64,000 nt of DNA from an uncultured Anaerolineae bacterium (GCA_938005675.1 CALKXH010000093.1:1-64000), one strand, 5' to 3'. Numbered from the stretch's first letter, positions 24,106 to 33,351 are shown. Notes: a model not told the origin generated them from the sequence alone. Program-made: numbers and translations.

Positions 24106-25173
24106 TTAGCGCGCGCTGCGCAGCAAGTCGATCAGGCGGGCGATGGCGGGCGTGGGCATCGGATCGCTGCCGTAGAGGGCGGCGAGGTAGACGCTGACGT
24201 AATCGCCGTAGAGCGCCGCCGTGAGCGCCTGAGCGAGGGCGCTCTCGCCCGCCCCAGCGACGCTATCCGGCACGAAGCCCGCCTCCATCAGGGCGCGGCG
24301 GGTCAGGCTTTGGCGCAGGGCTAGACGCGGATGATCGTAGTGCGCCGACTCAAGGCTGACCGAGGCGATCCGCACTGACTCAGGCAGGTTCGCCAAGCCT
24401 TGCAGCAGATTATAATCCAGATTGGGCAATTCATCACATAGGGCGAGCGTCTTGGCGTTCTGCAGCAGGCTGAGCTGCCAGCGGCGCGCCACCGCCGCCA
24501 TGAAGCCGCCGCCATAGATGAGCGGCAGCCGTCCGATCATCTGGGCGGCGAGGCGCTTGGCGGGGTTGCCCGTCGGCGGGACGGCGACGCCGAGCTTGTG
24601 AGCGCTCTGGCGCAGCTGCGCGACCGCCTCTTGCACGTCGGCGCTGGGATCGCGCACCAAGCCGAGCCGATCCACCAACGCGAAGAGCAGCGTCACTTGG
24701 GCGTAAAAGGCGAGGCGCGAGACGCCCTCCGAGGCGTGGCGCCACAAGGTCACGCCCGATTGCTCGGCGTAATCCGCCAGCGCGCCGCCGCCCGTGAGCG
24801 CCAAAATTTGCGCACCGCGCGCGTCTGCCAGCTCGAAGGCGCTGAAGGTCTCCTCCGTATCGCCGCTGGGATCGAGCAGGACGACCAGAGTCGCTTGCCC
24901 ATCGGCGTAGGCGGGCAGATCGTAGCCGCGACAGACCACGACGGGCAAGTTGAGGGTCTCGGCGCTCAGGGCGGCGAAGAGCTCGGCGGCTGCGGCGGCA
25001 TCGCTGAGCGCCGCGATCACGATTTTATCGATGAAGCGAGCATTTTCGGGCATGGGAAGGGCGTCTCGCCCTTGCCAAAGGACGTCTAGGGAGTCGGCTA
25101 GGCGCTCTAGGTGGCTGAACATGCCGTAGGCATCGAGGGCGCGCAGCGCCTCAGGCTCGTCAAGGATGCTCAC
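24106..25173 (-). CDS. Bifunctional PGI/PMI-family SIS protein, probably inactive
   Basis: A 355-residue protein with the architecture of bifunctional phosphoglucose/phosphomannose isomerase: two SIS-like halves and the ending 'YGDYVSVYLAALYGSDP'. Key motifs are degraded. The usual 'GMGGSAIGGDL' after the first strand reads 'AALSDAAAAAEL'. The region normally 'NENAK...ELPELNHN' reads 'LLQNAK...ELPNLDYN', so the catalytic Glu becomes Gln and the His becomes Tyr. The final Lys-containing helix reads 'AIARLIDLL'. 'SGDTEETFSAFE' is retained. I use the GTG at 25173, with GGAG upstream, which starts at the family's usual 'LDEPEALRALDAYGM'. Probably a sugar-phosphate-binding or regulatory relic; function unknown. 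Confidence 0.75.
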   Translation of the reverse strand: MSILDEPEALRALDAYGMFSHLERLADSLDVLWQGRDALPMPENARFIDKIVIAALSDAAAAAELFAALSAETLNLPVVVCRGYDLPAYADGQATLVVLLDPSGDTEETFSAFELADARGAQILALTGGGALADYAEQSGVTLWRHASEGVSRLAFYAQVTLLFALVDRLGLVRDPSADVQEAVAQLRQSAHKLGVAVPPTGNPAKRLAAQMIGRLPLIYGGGFMAAVARRWQLSLLQNAKTLALCDELPNLDYNLLQGLANLPESVRIASVSLESAHYDHPRLALRQSLTRRALMEAGFVPDSVAGAGESALAQALTAALYGDYVSVYLAALYGSDPMPTPAIARLIDLLRSAR

Positions 25174-25366
25174 AGGTGAAAGCTCCAACTTGAAACGGCG
25201 AAGGATTTTTTGAAGATACCACGCAGTGGCAGGCGCTTCAACCGCCTCGCGACAGGCTGATTTAATTTAACGAACTGCCACAAAATCTTAACGCATCCTT
25301 AAAGCAAGCTTGCTATGTTGTAGATGGCAACTATGCCTGTCGCTTAGCTAAAAAACTGGAGGAGCC

Positions 25367-26749
25367 ATGAACAAGTTCACCAAAGTGTTGGCAGTGGCGC
25401 TGATCGCCGCCATTGTCGTGGGCTTTGCGGGCGTGAGCAACACGTCGGCGCAGGGTACTTACATCAAGACCTTCGATCTCAAGCTGCCGGTGGCGGAAGG
25501 TCCGTACGCGGGCATCGATCCGAAGGGCACGACCATCACCTGGTGGCATCAGCACAGCGGTCAGCGCGAGCGCGCCGTGCAGGCTGCCGCCGAGAAGTTC
25601 AACGCCGAGAATCCGTTCGGCATCACCCTGAACGTGGTCTCGAAGGGCAGCTACGACGACATCTTCACGGCGGTGACCGCCGGCATCCAGACGGGCGAGC
25701 TGCCGGAGATCGTGGTGGCGTACGGCAATCAGGCTGCCGTCTACCAGAACAACCAGGCGCTGGTCGATCTGGAAGTCTTCGTGAAGGACCCGGTGCTGGG
25801 CATTCAGGACTTCGAGCAGGATATGTTCACGCGCTTCTTCGAGAGCGACCTGAACCCCGCTCACGACAATCAGCGCTTGGGCTTCAGCACCTACCGCTCG
25901 GTTGAGGTGCTGTACTACAACGTGGACGTGCTGACCGAGATGGGCTACAGCGGTCCGCCCAAGACCTGGGACGAGTTCGGCGAGATGGTCTGCCGCTTCG
26001 TGCGCGAGGGTCGCGGCACGGATGGCTACCAAATCCGCACTGACGCCTCCTTCATCGCGGCGGGCGCCTTCGCCGCCGGCGGCGATATCTTCGACCGCGC
26101 TGCGGGCGAGTTCACCTACAACAGCGATGCCGCCAAGGTGCTGCCGCGCGCCATCCAGAAGCTGCTGAACGACGGCTGCATCAAGAAGACCGTCGACCCG
26201 CGCGGGCGTAGCGATCAGGCTGCCTTCGCCAACGGCGCGGCGCTCTTCTACACGGGCTCGTCGTCAGGCATCCCCTTCGTCTGGACTGCCATCAAGGAGT
26301 CGCCCAAGCCCTTCGTCTTCGATGTGGCGCCCATCCCCGGCTACGGCGATAACCCGCCCGTCGTGAACGTCTACGGCGCCAGCAACAGCGTGGTGGCTAA
26401 GGGCAAGACGCCGGAGCAAATCCTCGCCTCGTGGATTTTCCTGCGCTGGTTCAGCGAGGCGGAGCAGCAGGCAGAGTGGGCGAAGGGCACCAACTACTTC
26501 CCCGTCCGCCGCTCGGCTGCTGAGAAGCTCGAAGACGTCTTCGCCGCCGAAGGCACTGGTCGCCCCTACCGCAGCGCCTTCGAGCTGCTGGGCAACACTA
26601 AGGAAGAGCCCTCGGTCGACGTCTACCAGACCGTCCGTAGCGAGACCAGCAAAGCCTTCAACGACATCCTCGACGGCGCCGATGTGGATGAGCGCCTCGA
26701 CGCGCTGACCAAGCTCGCCAACGAGCTGCTGGAAGCCTCGCGCAAGTAA
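25367..26749 (+). CDS. Sugar ABC transporter substrate-binding protein (family 1), orphan
   Basis: A 460-residue extracellular solute-binding protein. An N-terminal signal peptide (about 1-28, ending 'NTSAQ') is followed by the typical 'ITWWHQHSGQRERAVQAAAEKFNAENP' opening of family 1 carbohydrate binders. Also typical are 'GELPEIVVAYGNQAA', 'YYNVDVLTEMGYSGPPKTWDEFGEM' and the closing helices with 'ILASWIFLRWF'. It resembles glycerol-phosphate/oligosaccharide binders such as UgpB. GGAGGAG lies before the ATG, and a strong terminator follows directly, so it is transcribed alone. No permease or ATPase is adjacent; it must pair with a transporter encoded elsewhere or act as a sensor. Confidence 0.9.
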   Translation: MNKFTKVLAVALIAAIVVGFAGVSNTSAQGTYIKTFDLKLPVAEGPYAGIDPKGTTITWWHQHSGQRERAVQAAAEKFNAENPFGITLNVVSKGSYDDIFTAVTAGIQTGELPEIVVAYGNQAAVYQNNQALVDLEVFVKDPVLGIQDFEQDMFTRFFESDLNPAHDNQRLGFSTYRSVEVLYYNVDVLTEMGYSGPPKTWDEFGEMVCRFVREGRGTDGYQIRTDASFIAAGAFAAGGDIFDRAAGEFTYNSDAAKVLPRAIQKLLNDGCIKKTVDPRGRSDQAAFANGAALFYTGSSSGIPFVWTAIKESPKPFVFDVAPIPGYGDNPPVVNVYGASNSVVAKGKTPEQILASWIFLRWFSEAEQQAEWAKGTNYFPVRRSAAEKLEDVFAAEGTGRPYRSAFELLGNTKEEPSVDVYQTVRSETSKAFNDILDGADVDERLDALTKLANELLEASRK

Positions 26750-26773
26750 CGCTCACCGTACCTGAAATGACTA

Positions 26774-26803
26774 GGGCGCGATCAGCTTGATCGCGCCCTT
26801 TGT
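26774..26803 (+). terminator. Intrinsic terminator of the orphan binding-protein gene
   Basis: GGGCGCGATCA (26774-26784) pairs perfectly with TGATCGCGCCC (26788-26798) around a 3-nt loop and is followed by TTTGT. It lies 24 bp after the stop codon. Confidence 0.85.
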
Positions 26804-26827
26804 CATCCGCTTAGCGCCCACAGCGCC

Positions 26828-27064
26828 TCAGGAGCTGCCGCCGAACCAATTCAACAGCCGCTTGACCAAATTGCGCTTGCGGGCTTGCTCCTGCTGTAGC
26901 TCCCGATGCAGCTGCTCGGTCAGCTGCTTCAGCTCCTCAACGGTCATGCGCGCGCCGTTGACCAGCACCCACTCGCCCCCCAGATCGCGCAGCTCGCTGG
27001 GCGCACGCTTGTAGAGCGACTGGTAGATTTCTTGATATCGCGCCATAGCACTTTCAACGTTCAT
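26828..27064 (-). CDS. Small helical protein of unknown function
   Basis: A 78-residue acidic/basic mixed protein from the ATG at 27064, with GGGAG about 11 bp upstream; a GTG at 27076 is also possible. It begins 'MNVESAMARYQEIYQSLYKRAP', continues with a short beta-like piece 'GGEWVLVNGARMTVEEL', and ends with a coiled helix 'LTEQLHRELQQEQARKRNLVKRLLNWFG'. No family is recognised. Amino-acid composition and the Shine-Dalgarno sequence support a real gene. A TACAAT box (27234-27229, minus) lies far upstream and could drive it. Confidence 0.6.
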   Translation of the reverse strand: MNVESAMARYQEIYQSLYKRAPSELRDLGGEWVLVNGARMTVEELKQLTEQLHRELQQEQARKRNLVKRLLNWFGGSS

Positions 27065-27076
27065 CGCTTCGGTCAC

Positions 27077-27386
27077 TCCCTACAGGTCGGCTCAGCTGCC
27101 TCGTGAGGCTTCGTATAGTGCGCAGCGACCGCTATCTCAATCACGGACTCTATCCCGTTTCGGGTGAAAGGGCAATCCGCCGCGCCGCGCCGCATCAATG
27201 ACTTACAGACTGAGTGCTTTTGCCCTCGATTGTAGCATACAAATCGCATCCTTTGCACCTGAGCCGCCCTCAGGTTTCCGCCCGCCGCCCACTTCGGGCG
27301 AAAGGCGCCCACTTTCGCTTGAGCAAGCGGCTGTGGTACACTACAGGCACATGCACAGCCAGAGCGCACAGCTAACGGAGCGCTGA
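27077..27386. other. Intergenic region between divergent small genes
   Basis: This 310-bp stretch separates the small minus-strand gene from the GTPase-like gene. I see a minus-strand TACAAT (27234-27229), a plus-strand TTTCGC-18-TACACT pair (27313-27342) that would start transcription near 27349, and a small inverted repeat near 27260-27280 (CCTGAG/CTCAGG). I see no reading frame with a good start signal here and no tRNA or known RNA. Confidence 0.35.
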
Positions 27387-27926
27387 ATGACTACCCTTTA
27401 CGTCTACGTTGCCGGACCTGAAGGATCGGGCAAGACTACCTTCCTGCAATCGCTCGGTCAGCCCAGCGGCTTCATCAGTGACGCCGCCCGCGCCATCGAA
27501 TACCGTCAATTCATCGTCGATGAGACGCTCGACCTGCAAGTGCTGACTTCAATCGACTCCTCCCGCTTCGACTGCCTGCTGGAGATCGCCCAGCGCGATA
27601 TTCTCGGCTATATTGTGATGGTCGATAGCGCTGATCAGGAGACGTGGAGCATGGCGCGCATCATGCTGGCGCATCTGCGCGGCTACAGCCTCGCCCCGAC
27701 TCTGATCGTCGCCAACAAGCAGGATTTGCTCGGCGCCGCCACGCCTGAGCAAGTCGGGGCGTGGATCGGCATGGAGTCGATGGTCTATGTGACGGGCTGC
27801 CAAGCCACCAAGCCCAGCAGCGTGCGCAACGCCTTTCTGCAGCTGCTCTTCTCGGTGCGCCACGAGATCGAACGCCTTGACGCCCTGATCGCCGAGCTCG
27901 AGCGCACCTTTGGCAGCGAGGAATGA
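27387..27926 (+). CDS. Small Ras/Arf-like GTPase-family protein with degenerate G3 motif
   Basis: A 179-residue P-loop protein. G1 is 'VAGPEGSGKTTFLQ' near residue 9 and G4 is 'TLIVANKQDLLG' near 110, with a G5-like 'YVTGCQATK' near 131; this order and size fit Arf/MglA-like bacterial GTPases. The G3 motif (normally DTAGQ) is replaced: the strand reads 'LQVLTSIDSSRFDCLLEI'. GTP binding is likely, but the usual hydrolysis switch is not. It ends 48 bp before the lipoprotein gene. MglA-like GTPases often work with roadblock proteins; none is seen nearby. Confidence 0.75.
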   Translation: MTTLYVYVAGPEGSGKTTFLQSLGQPSGFISDAARAIEYRQFIVDETLDLQVLTSIDSSRFDCLLEIAQRDILGYIVMVDSADQETWSMARIMLAHLRGYSLAPTLIVANKQDLLGAATPEQVGAWIGMESMVYVTGCQATKPSSVRNAFLQLLFSVRHEIERLDALIAELERTFGSEE

Positions 27927-27973
27927 GGCGCGCCCTTCAGTCGCCTCGCCCAATCCGAGTTATGGAGATGCCG

Positions 27974-29995
27974 ATGAGCCGTTTTCGCCTCTTGCTCAGC
28001 CTCGTCGGGCTTTGCCTTGCGGCGCTGAGCGCCTGCGCCGCCCCCGAGCCGACCGCCACCCTCCACCCGCCAACCGCGACGCTCACCCCCGCGCCGACCG
28101 TGCCGACCGCCACCCCGACCCCCGCCCCGCTCCCCACCGCCCTGCCCGACCCAACCCAGCGCGGCGCGCTGCGCCTCTTCCACGCCGCGCCCGACCTGCC
28201 GCCCGTCGATGTTTACATCGAAGGCTCGGCGCTGGCGTTCGGCTTGCGTTACGGCAATTTCTCCTTGCCCTTGAGCCTCAACGCCGGCGATTATACGCTG
28301 CGCATCCTGCCCAACCGCGCCGATCCCAACCAACCCGACGCCCTGCTGCGCGAGTCGGTGCGCGTCCGCCCCGGCGATAGCCTGCTCTACGTGCTGCGCC
28401 CAGAGGGGACAAGCCTGCGCGCCTTGCGCTACCCGCAGGATACGCGCGCAGTGGCACAAGGCGGCGGACGCGCCGCCGCCGTCAACGCGCTGGTCGGCGA
28501 TGTGGCGCTGAGCATCTTCCTAGACGACATCCCGCTGGGCGCGGCGCAGAGCGGCGGGCAAAGCACGCAAGCGCGCGAGGTCGTCGCGCGGCGCTACACG
28601 GCGCGCTTCCTGCGCAATCAGCAGCCCCTCCTCGAGGCGCCCTTCAGCCTCGCCGCGCGCCAGTCAGACCTTTTGATCATTTACGGCACCGAGAGCGCCC
28701 CGCGCCTCGCCACGCTCTCCCTGCCGACCGACCGCCAGAGCAAGGTGCGCCTCCTGAACGCCGATCCGAGCCTCTCAGCTATCGATCTCTACCTCGATGA
28801 GCGCCTCGCCGCCTCAAATATCGCCTTCGGAGCGACCAGCGAGCTGCTCACGCTGCCCGCCCGCACCTATCGAATGCGCATCTTGCCGCACGGCGCGCCC
28901 GCCGACTCGACTCCCATTCTCGAAGGCTCGCTGCCCGCCGCCGAAGATCGCCAACTGCTCTTGGCGATCTACCGCGAGACAGTCGAGCGCAGAGCCTTCA
29001 CGCGCAGCAAGCTCTTCACCGAGCCGCTCGGCTTGCCGCCGCAAGGCAGCGCCCACCTGAGCATCTTGAACCTCGCCCGCCAACAAACCGTTATTCAGGC
29101 GCTCAATCCGACCGCCCCGCTGAGCGCGCCCGTCCCGTACGCCATGCTCAGCGCCCCGATCCCGCTCCAAGCCGGACGGCAACGCCTCGCCTTCAACACG
29201 GTCGAGCCCGATCAGCCCGCCCGCACCGCCGAGACCGCTGAGGTCAGCCTTGAGGCGGGCTGGAGCTACATCTACGTCGTGCTGAGCAGCCTGAATACGC
29301 CCACGCTGCTGATCGGCACGGATGTGCAGGCGCTCTTCGCTGCCCTGCCCACGCCCACGCTCAGCAGCCCCGTGACTGTGCGCTTGGTCAACGCCGCCGC
29401 CGAGCCGCTCAGCGTCGATCTGATCGTCGGCGACATGCCCCTCTTCACGGCAGTGCCTGAGAACAGCAGCTCGGCGGCTCGCCAAATCGAGAGCGCCATG
29501 CGCCCGGTGCGCGTGCAGCGCAGCGGCACGGCTGAAATCCTCGCCGAGCAGACCTTGCTCTTCGCGCCCAACAGCAGCCTGATCTTCGTAGTGGTGGGCA
29601 GGCAAGGCGCTTGGCAGCTGCTCCAATCTCAAGAGCGGACGCGTCCCAGCCGCAGCAACTCGCTCTTGCGCGTCATTCACGCCGCGCCCGATGCCGAGCC
29701 GATCTCAATCGAGTCGCCGCTCAGCCTGCCCGTCCGCACCTTCGGCGACCGTCCCACGCCCACGCCGCGCGCCGCTCAGTACTTCGTCCGTCTAGAGTAC
29801 GGCAACATCTCCAGCCTGATCACCTTGCGCGCTAACACCTACACCTTCATCGCTCGCAGCGCCATCGATGGCACGCCGCTGGCGGAGCTACGCGACGTCG
29901 AGATCGTCCCCGGCCTGCGCTACGACCTGATCCTAGCGCGCGGCGATAGCGGCTTGCCGCGCGATGTGCGCCTAGTGCTGGTCAAGGCGGAGTAG
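27974..29995 (+). CDS. Lipoprotein with repeated DUF4397 domains
   Basis: A 673-residue exported lipoprotein. Among three in-frame ATGs I choose 27974, which has GGAG 6 bp upstream. The lipobox 'LAALSAC' places the lipidated Cys near residue 20, followed by a Pro/Thr linker. The body is a series of about six DUF4397-like beta modules: 'GALRLFHAAPDLPPVDVYIEG', 'SKVRLLNADPSLSAIDLYLD', 'VTVRLVNAAAEPLSVDLIVG' and 'SLLRVIHAAPDAEPI' are clear; two others are weak. The family is common on Chloroflexota and Gram-positive surfaces and of unknown function. It follows the GTPase-like gene and converges on the DUF58 gene with no gap. Confidence 0.82.
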   Translation: MSRFRLLLSLVGLCLAALSACAAPEPTATLHPPTATLTPAPTVPTATPTPAPLPTALPDPTQRGALRLFHAAPDLPPVDVYIEGSALAFGLRYGNFSLPLSLNAGDYTLRILPNRADPNQPDALLRESVRVRPGDSLLYVLRPEGTSLRALRYPQDTRAVAQGGGRAAAVNALVGDVALSIFLDDIPLGAAQSGGQSTQAREVVARRYTARFLRNQQPLLEAPFSLAARQSDLLIIYGTESAPRLATLSLPTDRQSKVRLLNADPSLSAIDLYLDERLAASNIAFGATSELLTLPARTYRMRILPHGAPADSTPILEGSLPAAEDRQLLLAIYRETVERRAFTRSKLFTEPLGLPPQGSAHLSILNLARQQTVIQALNPTAPLSAPVPYAMLSAPIPLQAGRQRLAFNTVEPDQPARTAETAEVSLEAGWSYIYVVLSSLNTPTLLIGTDVQALFAALPTPTLSSPVTVRLVNAAAEPLSVDLIVGDMPLFTAVPENSSSAARQIESAMRPVRVQRSGTAEILAEQTLLFAPNSSLIFVVVGRQGAWQLLQSQERTRPSRSNSLLRVIHAAPDAEPISIESPLSLPVRTFGDRPTPTPRAAQYFVRLEYGNISSLITLRANTYTFIARSAIDGTPLAELRDVEIVPGLRYDLILARGDSGLPRDVRLVLVKAE

Positions 29996-31267
29996 CTACC
30001 AAGACGGGCGGCTAGGCAGGCGCAAGTTGGCGCGGCTGAGCGCCGCCGAGAGGTTATCGCCGTAGCGCACGAGGTAGGTCGTCACGCCGCCGATCTCAAG
30101 GCAGGCGCGCGTCTCCGAGGCGCTGCGGGCGGGCGTGGCGACCCCGAAACTGTGCGGGTCGATCAGCACCGCCACCACGCGCACGCCCCGCCGCACTAGG
30201 AGCTGCGCCTCCGCCAGCCAGTCGTCGCCCATATCGGCGCTGATCAAGATGGCGATGGCGCCGCGCGTCAGTTGATGGTTCTCTAGGGCGATCAGCTGGG
30301 CGAAGGGCAGGTCGCCCTCGACTTTGGCGAGCGCCAACGCCTCCAGAATGCGGGTGAGCTGCCGCCCGCCCCGATCCGGCTGCAGGACGTTGCGCCTCGG
30401 CGTGTGGGCGATGAAGCCGAGCGAGCGCTCCTTGATCAGGAAATGCGCGCTGATCGAGGCGGCGATGGCGATGGCGTACTCGGCGCTATCGGGCGGCAGG
30501 TACAGCTCGCCGGGCGCCACGCCGCCCGTATCGAAGGGGCGCGCCACGCGCGCCGCCGCGTTCAGATCGAGCAGCACCCACAACTCCGAGAGCGGGTCGA
30601 GCTCGAATTCCTTGACGATCAGCCTATCGCGGCGGGCGGTGCTGCGCCAATGGATGCGATTGAACGAGTCGCCGGGCGCGTAGTCGCGAATGCCCGCCGC
30701 GTTGGTGGTCACGAAGTAGGCGCGTTGGCGTTGCGCCTCGCCGCCCGAAAGCACGCCGCCCTCAGGCGCAAAGTCCGCCAACGGCACAATCGCCGGGTAG
30801 ACCAGCACGCTGGAGGTGGCGGGCAGCTCACGCGCCAATTGAAAGAAGCCGAACGGATCGCCGCTGGCGAGGGTCAAGCCGCCCAGTTGAAACTCGCCGC
30901 GCAGCAGACAGGGCGTGTGAACCGACCAGCGAAAAGCGCCGTAGGGCGCCAAGGGCGGCACGACGATGCCGACGCGATGATCGGGCAGGCTGCTGTGATC
31001 GCGCACCTCCAGCCACAGCTTGGGGAGGGGGCTGCGGCTCTGCAGAGTCAGGTATTCATCGAGCGTCTTGCCGACTTGCGTGCGGCGCGCGCGCGTGTTG
31101 CGGGCGATGCGCACGCCGCTCAGGTTCAGGCGCGCCCACAGCCAGGCGAGGATCAGCAAGATCAGCAGCAAGTAGCCCAGATTGAAGAAAAACGTCCGTC
31201 CGGTTGCCAAGCCGCCGATGAAGGCGAGGATGATCAGGCTGTGGATGGCGTTACGCCGTCTTGCCAT
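29996..31267 (-). CDS. DUF58-domain membrane protein
   Basis: A 423-residue protein with two N-terminal transmembrane helices (about 8-45), an extracytoplasmic-like beta region ('VEVRDHSSLPDHRVGIVV'), and a C-terminal von Willebrand A-like DUF58 domain. The diagnostic motif is 'IRDYAPGDSFNRIHWRSTARRDRL' (about 193-216). 'LWVLLDLN' and 'AILISADMGDDWLAEA' are the VWA-like strands. DUF58 proteins usually sit beside a MoxR ATPase and a transglutaminase-like gene; neither is present here. It overlaps the upstream glycosyltransferase gene by 17 bp, so the two are coupled. Function in the family is not settled. Confidence 0.85.
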   Translation of the reverse strand: MARRRNAIHSLIILAFIGGLATGRTFFFNLGYLLLILLILAWLWARLNLSGVRIARNTRARRTQVGKTLDEYLTLQSRSPLPKLWLEVRDHSSLPDHRVGIVVPPLAPYGAFRWSVHTPCLLRGEFQLGGLTLASGDPFGFFQLARELPATSSVLVYPAIVPLADFAPEGGVLSGGEAQRQRAYFVTTNAAGIRDYAPGDSFNRIHWRSTARRDRLIVKEFELDPLSELWVLLDLNAAARVARPFDTGGVAPGELYLPPDSAEYAIAIAASISAHFLIKERSLGFIAHTPRRNVLQPDRGGRQLTRILEALALAKVEGDLPFAQLIALENHQLTRGAIAILISADMGDDWLAEAQLLVRRGVRVVAVLIDPHSFGVATPARSASETRACLEIGGVTTYLVRYGDNLSAALSRANLRLPSRPSW

Positions 31268-32648
31268 GCTGTCCCCGTGAGCTGCGCAGCCGCTCGAACG
31301 CCCACAGCGCCGCGAACGCCGAGAAGAGAAAGAGCAGCGGATCGGTCGGGACGCGATAGCGCGTCGCTGGGATGTAAATGACGTAGAAAGCAGTCATGGC
31401 GAGCTGGGCGAACCAAATCAGCGAGACCTCCCGCCATCGGCGCAGGCTGAGCGCGATCCCGCTCAGGGCGAGCAGCAGGAGCGCGCCGAAATACAGCCGA
31501 TGCACCCAACGCCCGATCAGGTCGAAGAGCGGCTCGGAGTAGGCGGCGACCGGATCGTCGGCGCCGATGGTGACGGGCGCGAAAGATTCGCCGCCCTCCG
31601 TTCGGAAGCGCAGCGCGCCGTCTGAATTGAGGAAGGGCTGGGCGCCGACTATCGGGTTGCGCATCGGGAAGACGTCCACGCTCCAATAGGCGAGGAATTT
31701 GACCCATAGCAGCTCTGGGATGTCCTGCGGGTTCTGGCGCAGGTAGGCGAAGGCGAGCTGGTAGAGGTCGTCGTTGGCAAGGCGCGTATCCTCCGTGCGC
31801 AAGGGCGCCTCAGGTCTGATCCACTGCGGATGATAGCCCGCCCGCACCAGCGGGATGGTCAGCGGATTGTTGCCGAACCAGAAGTTCATGCCGCCGTTGG
31901 TAGCGATCGGCACGAAAGCGCCGTAGACCTGATGCGTCCACGCCAGCCACGGGGCGACCAGCAGCGCGCTCACGGCGGCGACGGGCAGCAGACGGCGCGC
32001 CGCCTCCCACAGGTTCAGGCGGAATAAGAACCACAGCGCCGCGAGCGGCGCCAACGGCACGATCACTGGGCGGGTCAGGGCGGCGAGCGCCAAGAACGCC
32101 CCGCCCAGCACCCCCATAGCCAGGCTGCGCCGCTCCCGCAGCCGCACAACGCACCACAGGAAGCCGTGCATCAGCGCCATGAAGAGCGGCGTATCGATCA
32201 GGGTCAAGTTTTGGAAGATCAGATACGGGTAGAGCGCGTAGGCGAAGCCCGCCAACACGCCGACCCGCCAATCGAACAGCCGTGCCCCGATCCCGATCAG
32301 GAAATAGATCGAGAGGCAATCCAGCAGGGTGTGAAACAAGCCGACCTGCCAGTAGCCGCGCCCGAAGAGCGCGTAGACAGCCGCCAAGACGTAGCTATAG
32401 AGCGGCGGGATGGCGGCATCGGGCGCGCCCGCCACCCTGCCATAGACGCCGGTGGTGAGCAGATTTTGCGCGTAGGCGTCGTACGCCTCCGAGCCGTGAA
32501 TCGCGCCGCTCTGCTCGAAGGCGAAGACCGACGGGAAGGCGATCAGGACGGCGAGACGCGCGACGAGACACGTCAGCAGCGCCGCGCTCAGCCACCAGAG
32601 CCGCCCCGCCTCGCCTCGCAGACCTGCCACGCCCGCTTGAGCCGTCAT
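31251..32648 (-). CDS. GT39-like (PMT/ArnT) polytopic glycosyltransferase
   Basis: A 465-residue membrane protein of the GT-C class resembling the PMT/ArnT family 39 glycosyltransferases. These move a sugar from a polyprenyl phosphate to a protein or lipid at the outer face of the membrane. About ten hydrophobic helices are visible. The first loop reads 'GSEAYDAYAQNLLTTGVYG' and 'AAIPPLYSYVLAAVYALFG', the pattern of family loops carrying the catalytic acidic residue. The large loop (about 235-370) and a final helix pair follow. It begins 3 bp after upp and overlaps the DUF58 gene by 17 bp. Confidence 0.8.
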   Translation of the reverse strand: MTAQAGVAGLRGEAGRLWWLSAALLTCLVARLAVLIAFPSVFAFEQSGAIHGSEAYDAYAQNLLTTGVYGRVAGAPDAAIPPLYSYVLAAVYALFGRGYWQVGLFHTLLDCLSIYFLIGIGARLFDWRVGVLAGFAYALYPYLIFQNLTLIDTPLFMALMHGFLWCVVRLRERRSLAMGVLGGAFLALAALTRPVIVPLAPLAALWFLFRLNLWEAARRLLPVAAVSALLVAPWLAWTHQVYGAFVPIATNGGMNFWFGNNPLTIPLVRAGYHPQWIRPEAPLRTEDTRLANDDLYQLAFAYLRQNPQDIPELLWVKFLAYWSVDVFPMRNPIVGAQPFLNSDGALRFRTEGGESFAPVTIGADDPVAAYSEPLFDLIGRWVHRLYFGALLLLALSGIALSLRRWREVSLIWFAQLAMTAFYVIYIPATRYRVPTDPLLFLFSAFAALWAFERLRSSRGQHGKTA

Positions 32649-32651
32649 GCC

Positions 32652-33278
32652 TCAGCCCGTCCCAAATTGGCGGTCGCCGGCGTCGCCCAAGCCCGGCACG
32701 ATGAAGCCGATCTCGTTCAGGCGCTCGTCCAGCGCCGCGAGGTGGATCGGCACGTTCGGGTGCGCCTCAGAGAGCGCCCTGACGCCCTCCGGCGCCCCGA
32801 TGATGCCCACGAACTTGATGCGGCTGACGCCCCAACGCTTCAGGATGTCTACCGCCGCCACCGCCGAGCCGCCCGTCGCCAGCATCGGGTCTAGCACAAG
32901 GCAGACCTGCACGCGCGGCTCGACGGGCAACTTGTTGTAGTACTCGACCGGGCGCAGCGTCTTCTCATCGCGGTAAATGCCCAAATGCCAGACCTCAGCG
33001 TGCGGGATCAAGTCCCAGACGCCTTCGACCATGCCCAAGCCGGCTCGCAAAATCGGCACCAAGCCGACCCCATCCGTCAATTGGGCGCCCTCCGCCACGC
33101 CCATCGGCGTCTGCACGCGCAAAGGACTCAGGCGCAGGTCGGCGGTCGCCTCGTAGCACAGCAGCGCGGCAAGTTCGCGCACCAATTGGCGGAATTTGGG
33201 CGGCTCGGTGGCGCTATCGCGCAGGAGGGTGAGCTTGTGCTGGATGAGCGGATGAGCGGTTATGTGCAAGTTGGGCAT
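32652..33278 (-). CDS. upp: Uracil phosphoribosyltransferase
   Basis: A 208-residue enzyme that makes UMP from uracil and PRPP in pyrimidine salvage. The PRPP-binding loop is '[22 protein letters not shown]', the N-terminal region '[16 protein letters not shown]' and the uracil-binding tail '[16 protein letters not shown]' are all highly typical. I start at the ATG at 33278 (MPNLHIT); the track's extra 30 residues are upstream sequence. It heads a same-strand run with the GT39 and DUF58 genes, with 3 bp to the next start. Length is normal for the family. Confidence 0.95.
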   Translation of the reverse strand: MPNLHITAHPLIQHKLTLLRDSATEPPKFRQLVRELAALLCYEATADLRLSPLRVQTPMGVAEGAQLTDGVGLVPILRAGLGMVEGVWDLIPHAEVWHLGIYRDEKTLRPVEYYNKLPVEPRVQVCLVLDPMLATGGSAVAAVDILKRWGVSRIKFVGIIGAPEGVRALSEAHPNVPIHLAALDERLNEIGFIVPGLGDAGDRQFGTG

Positions 33279-33351
33279 ACGGCGCGTTTTCCTTGTCCCG
33301 AAGCGCCCTGAGATTGTAGCGCCGCAAGCGAGCCACGTCAATGCGCTGGAG

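Noticed and set aside
24106-25173. Annotation as an active phosphoglucose/phosphomannose isomerase
   Set aside because: The glycine-rich motif and the catalytic Glu, His and Lys positions are all changed.
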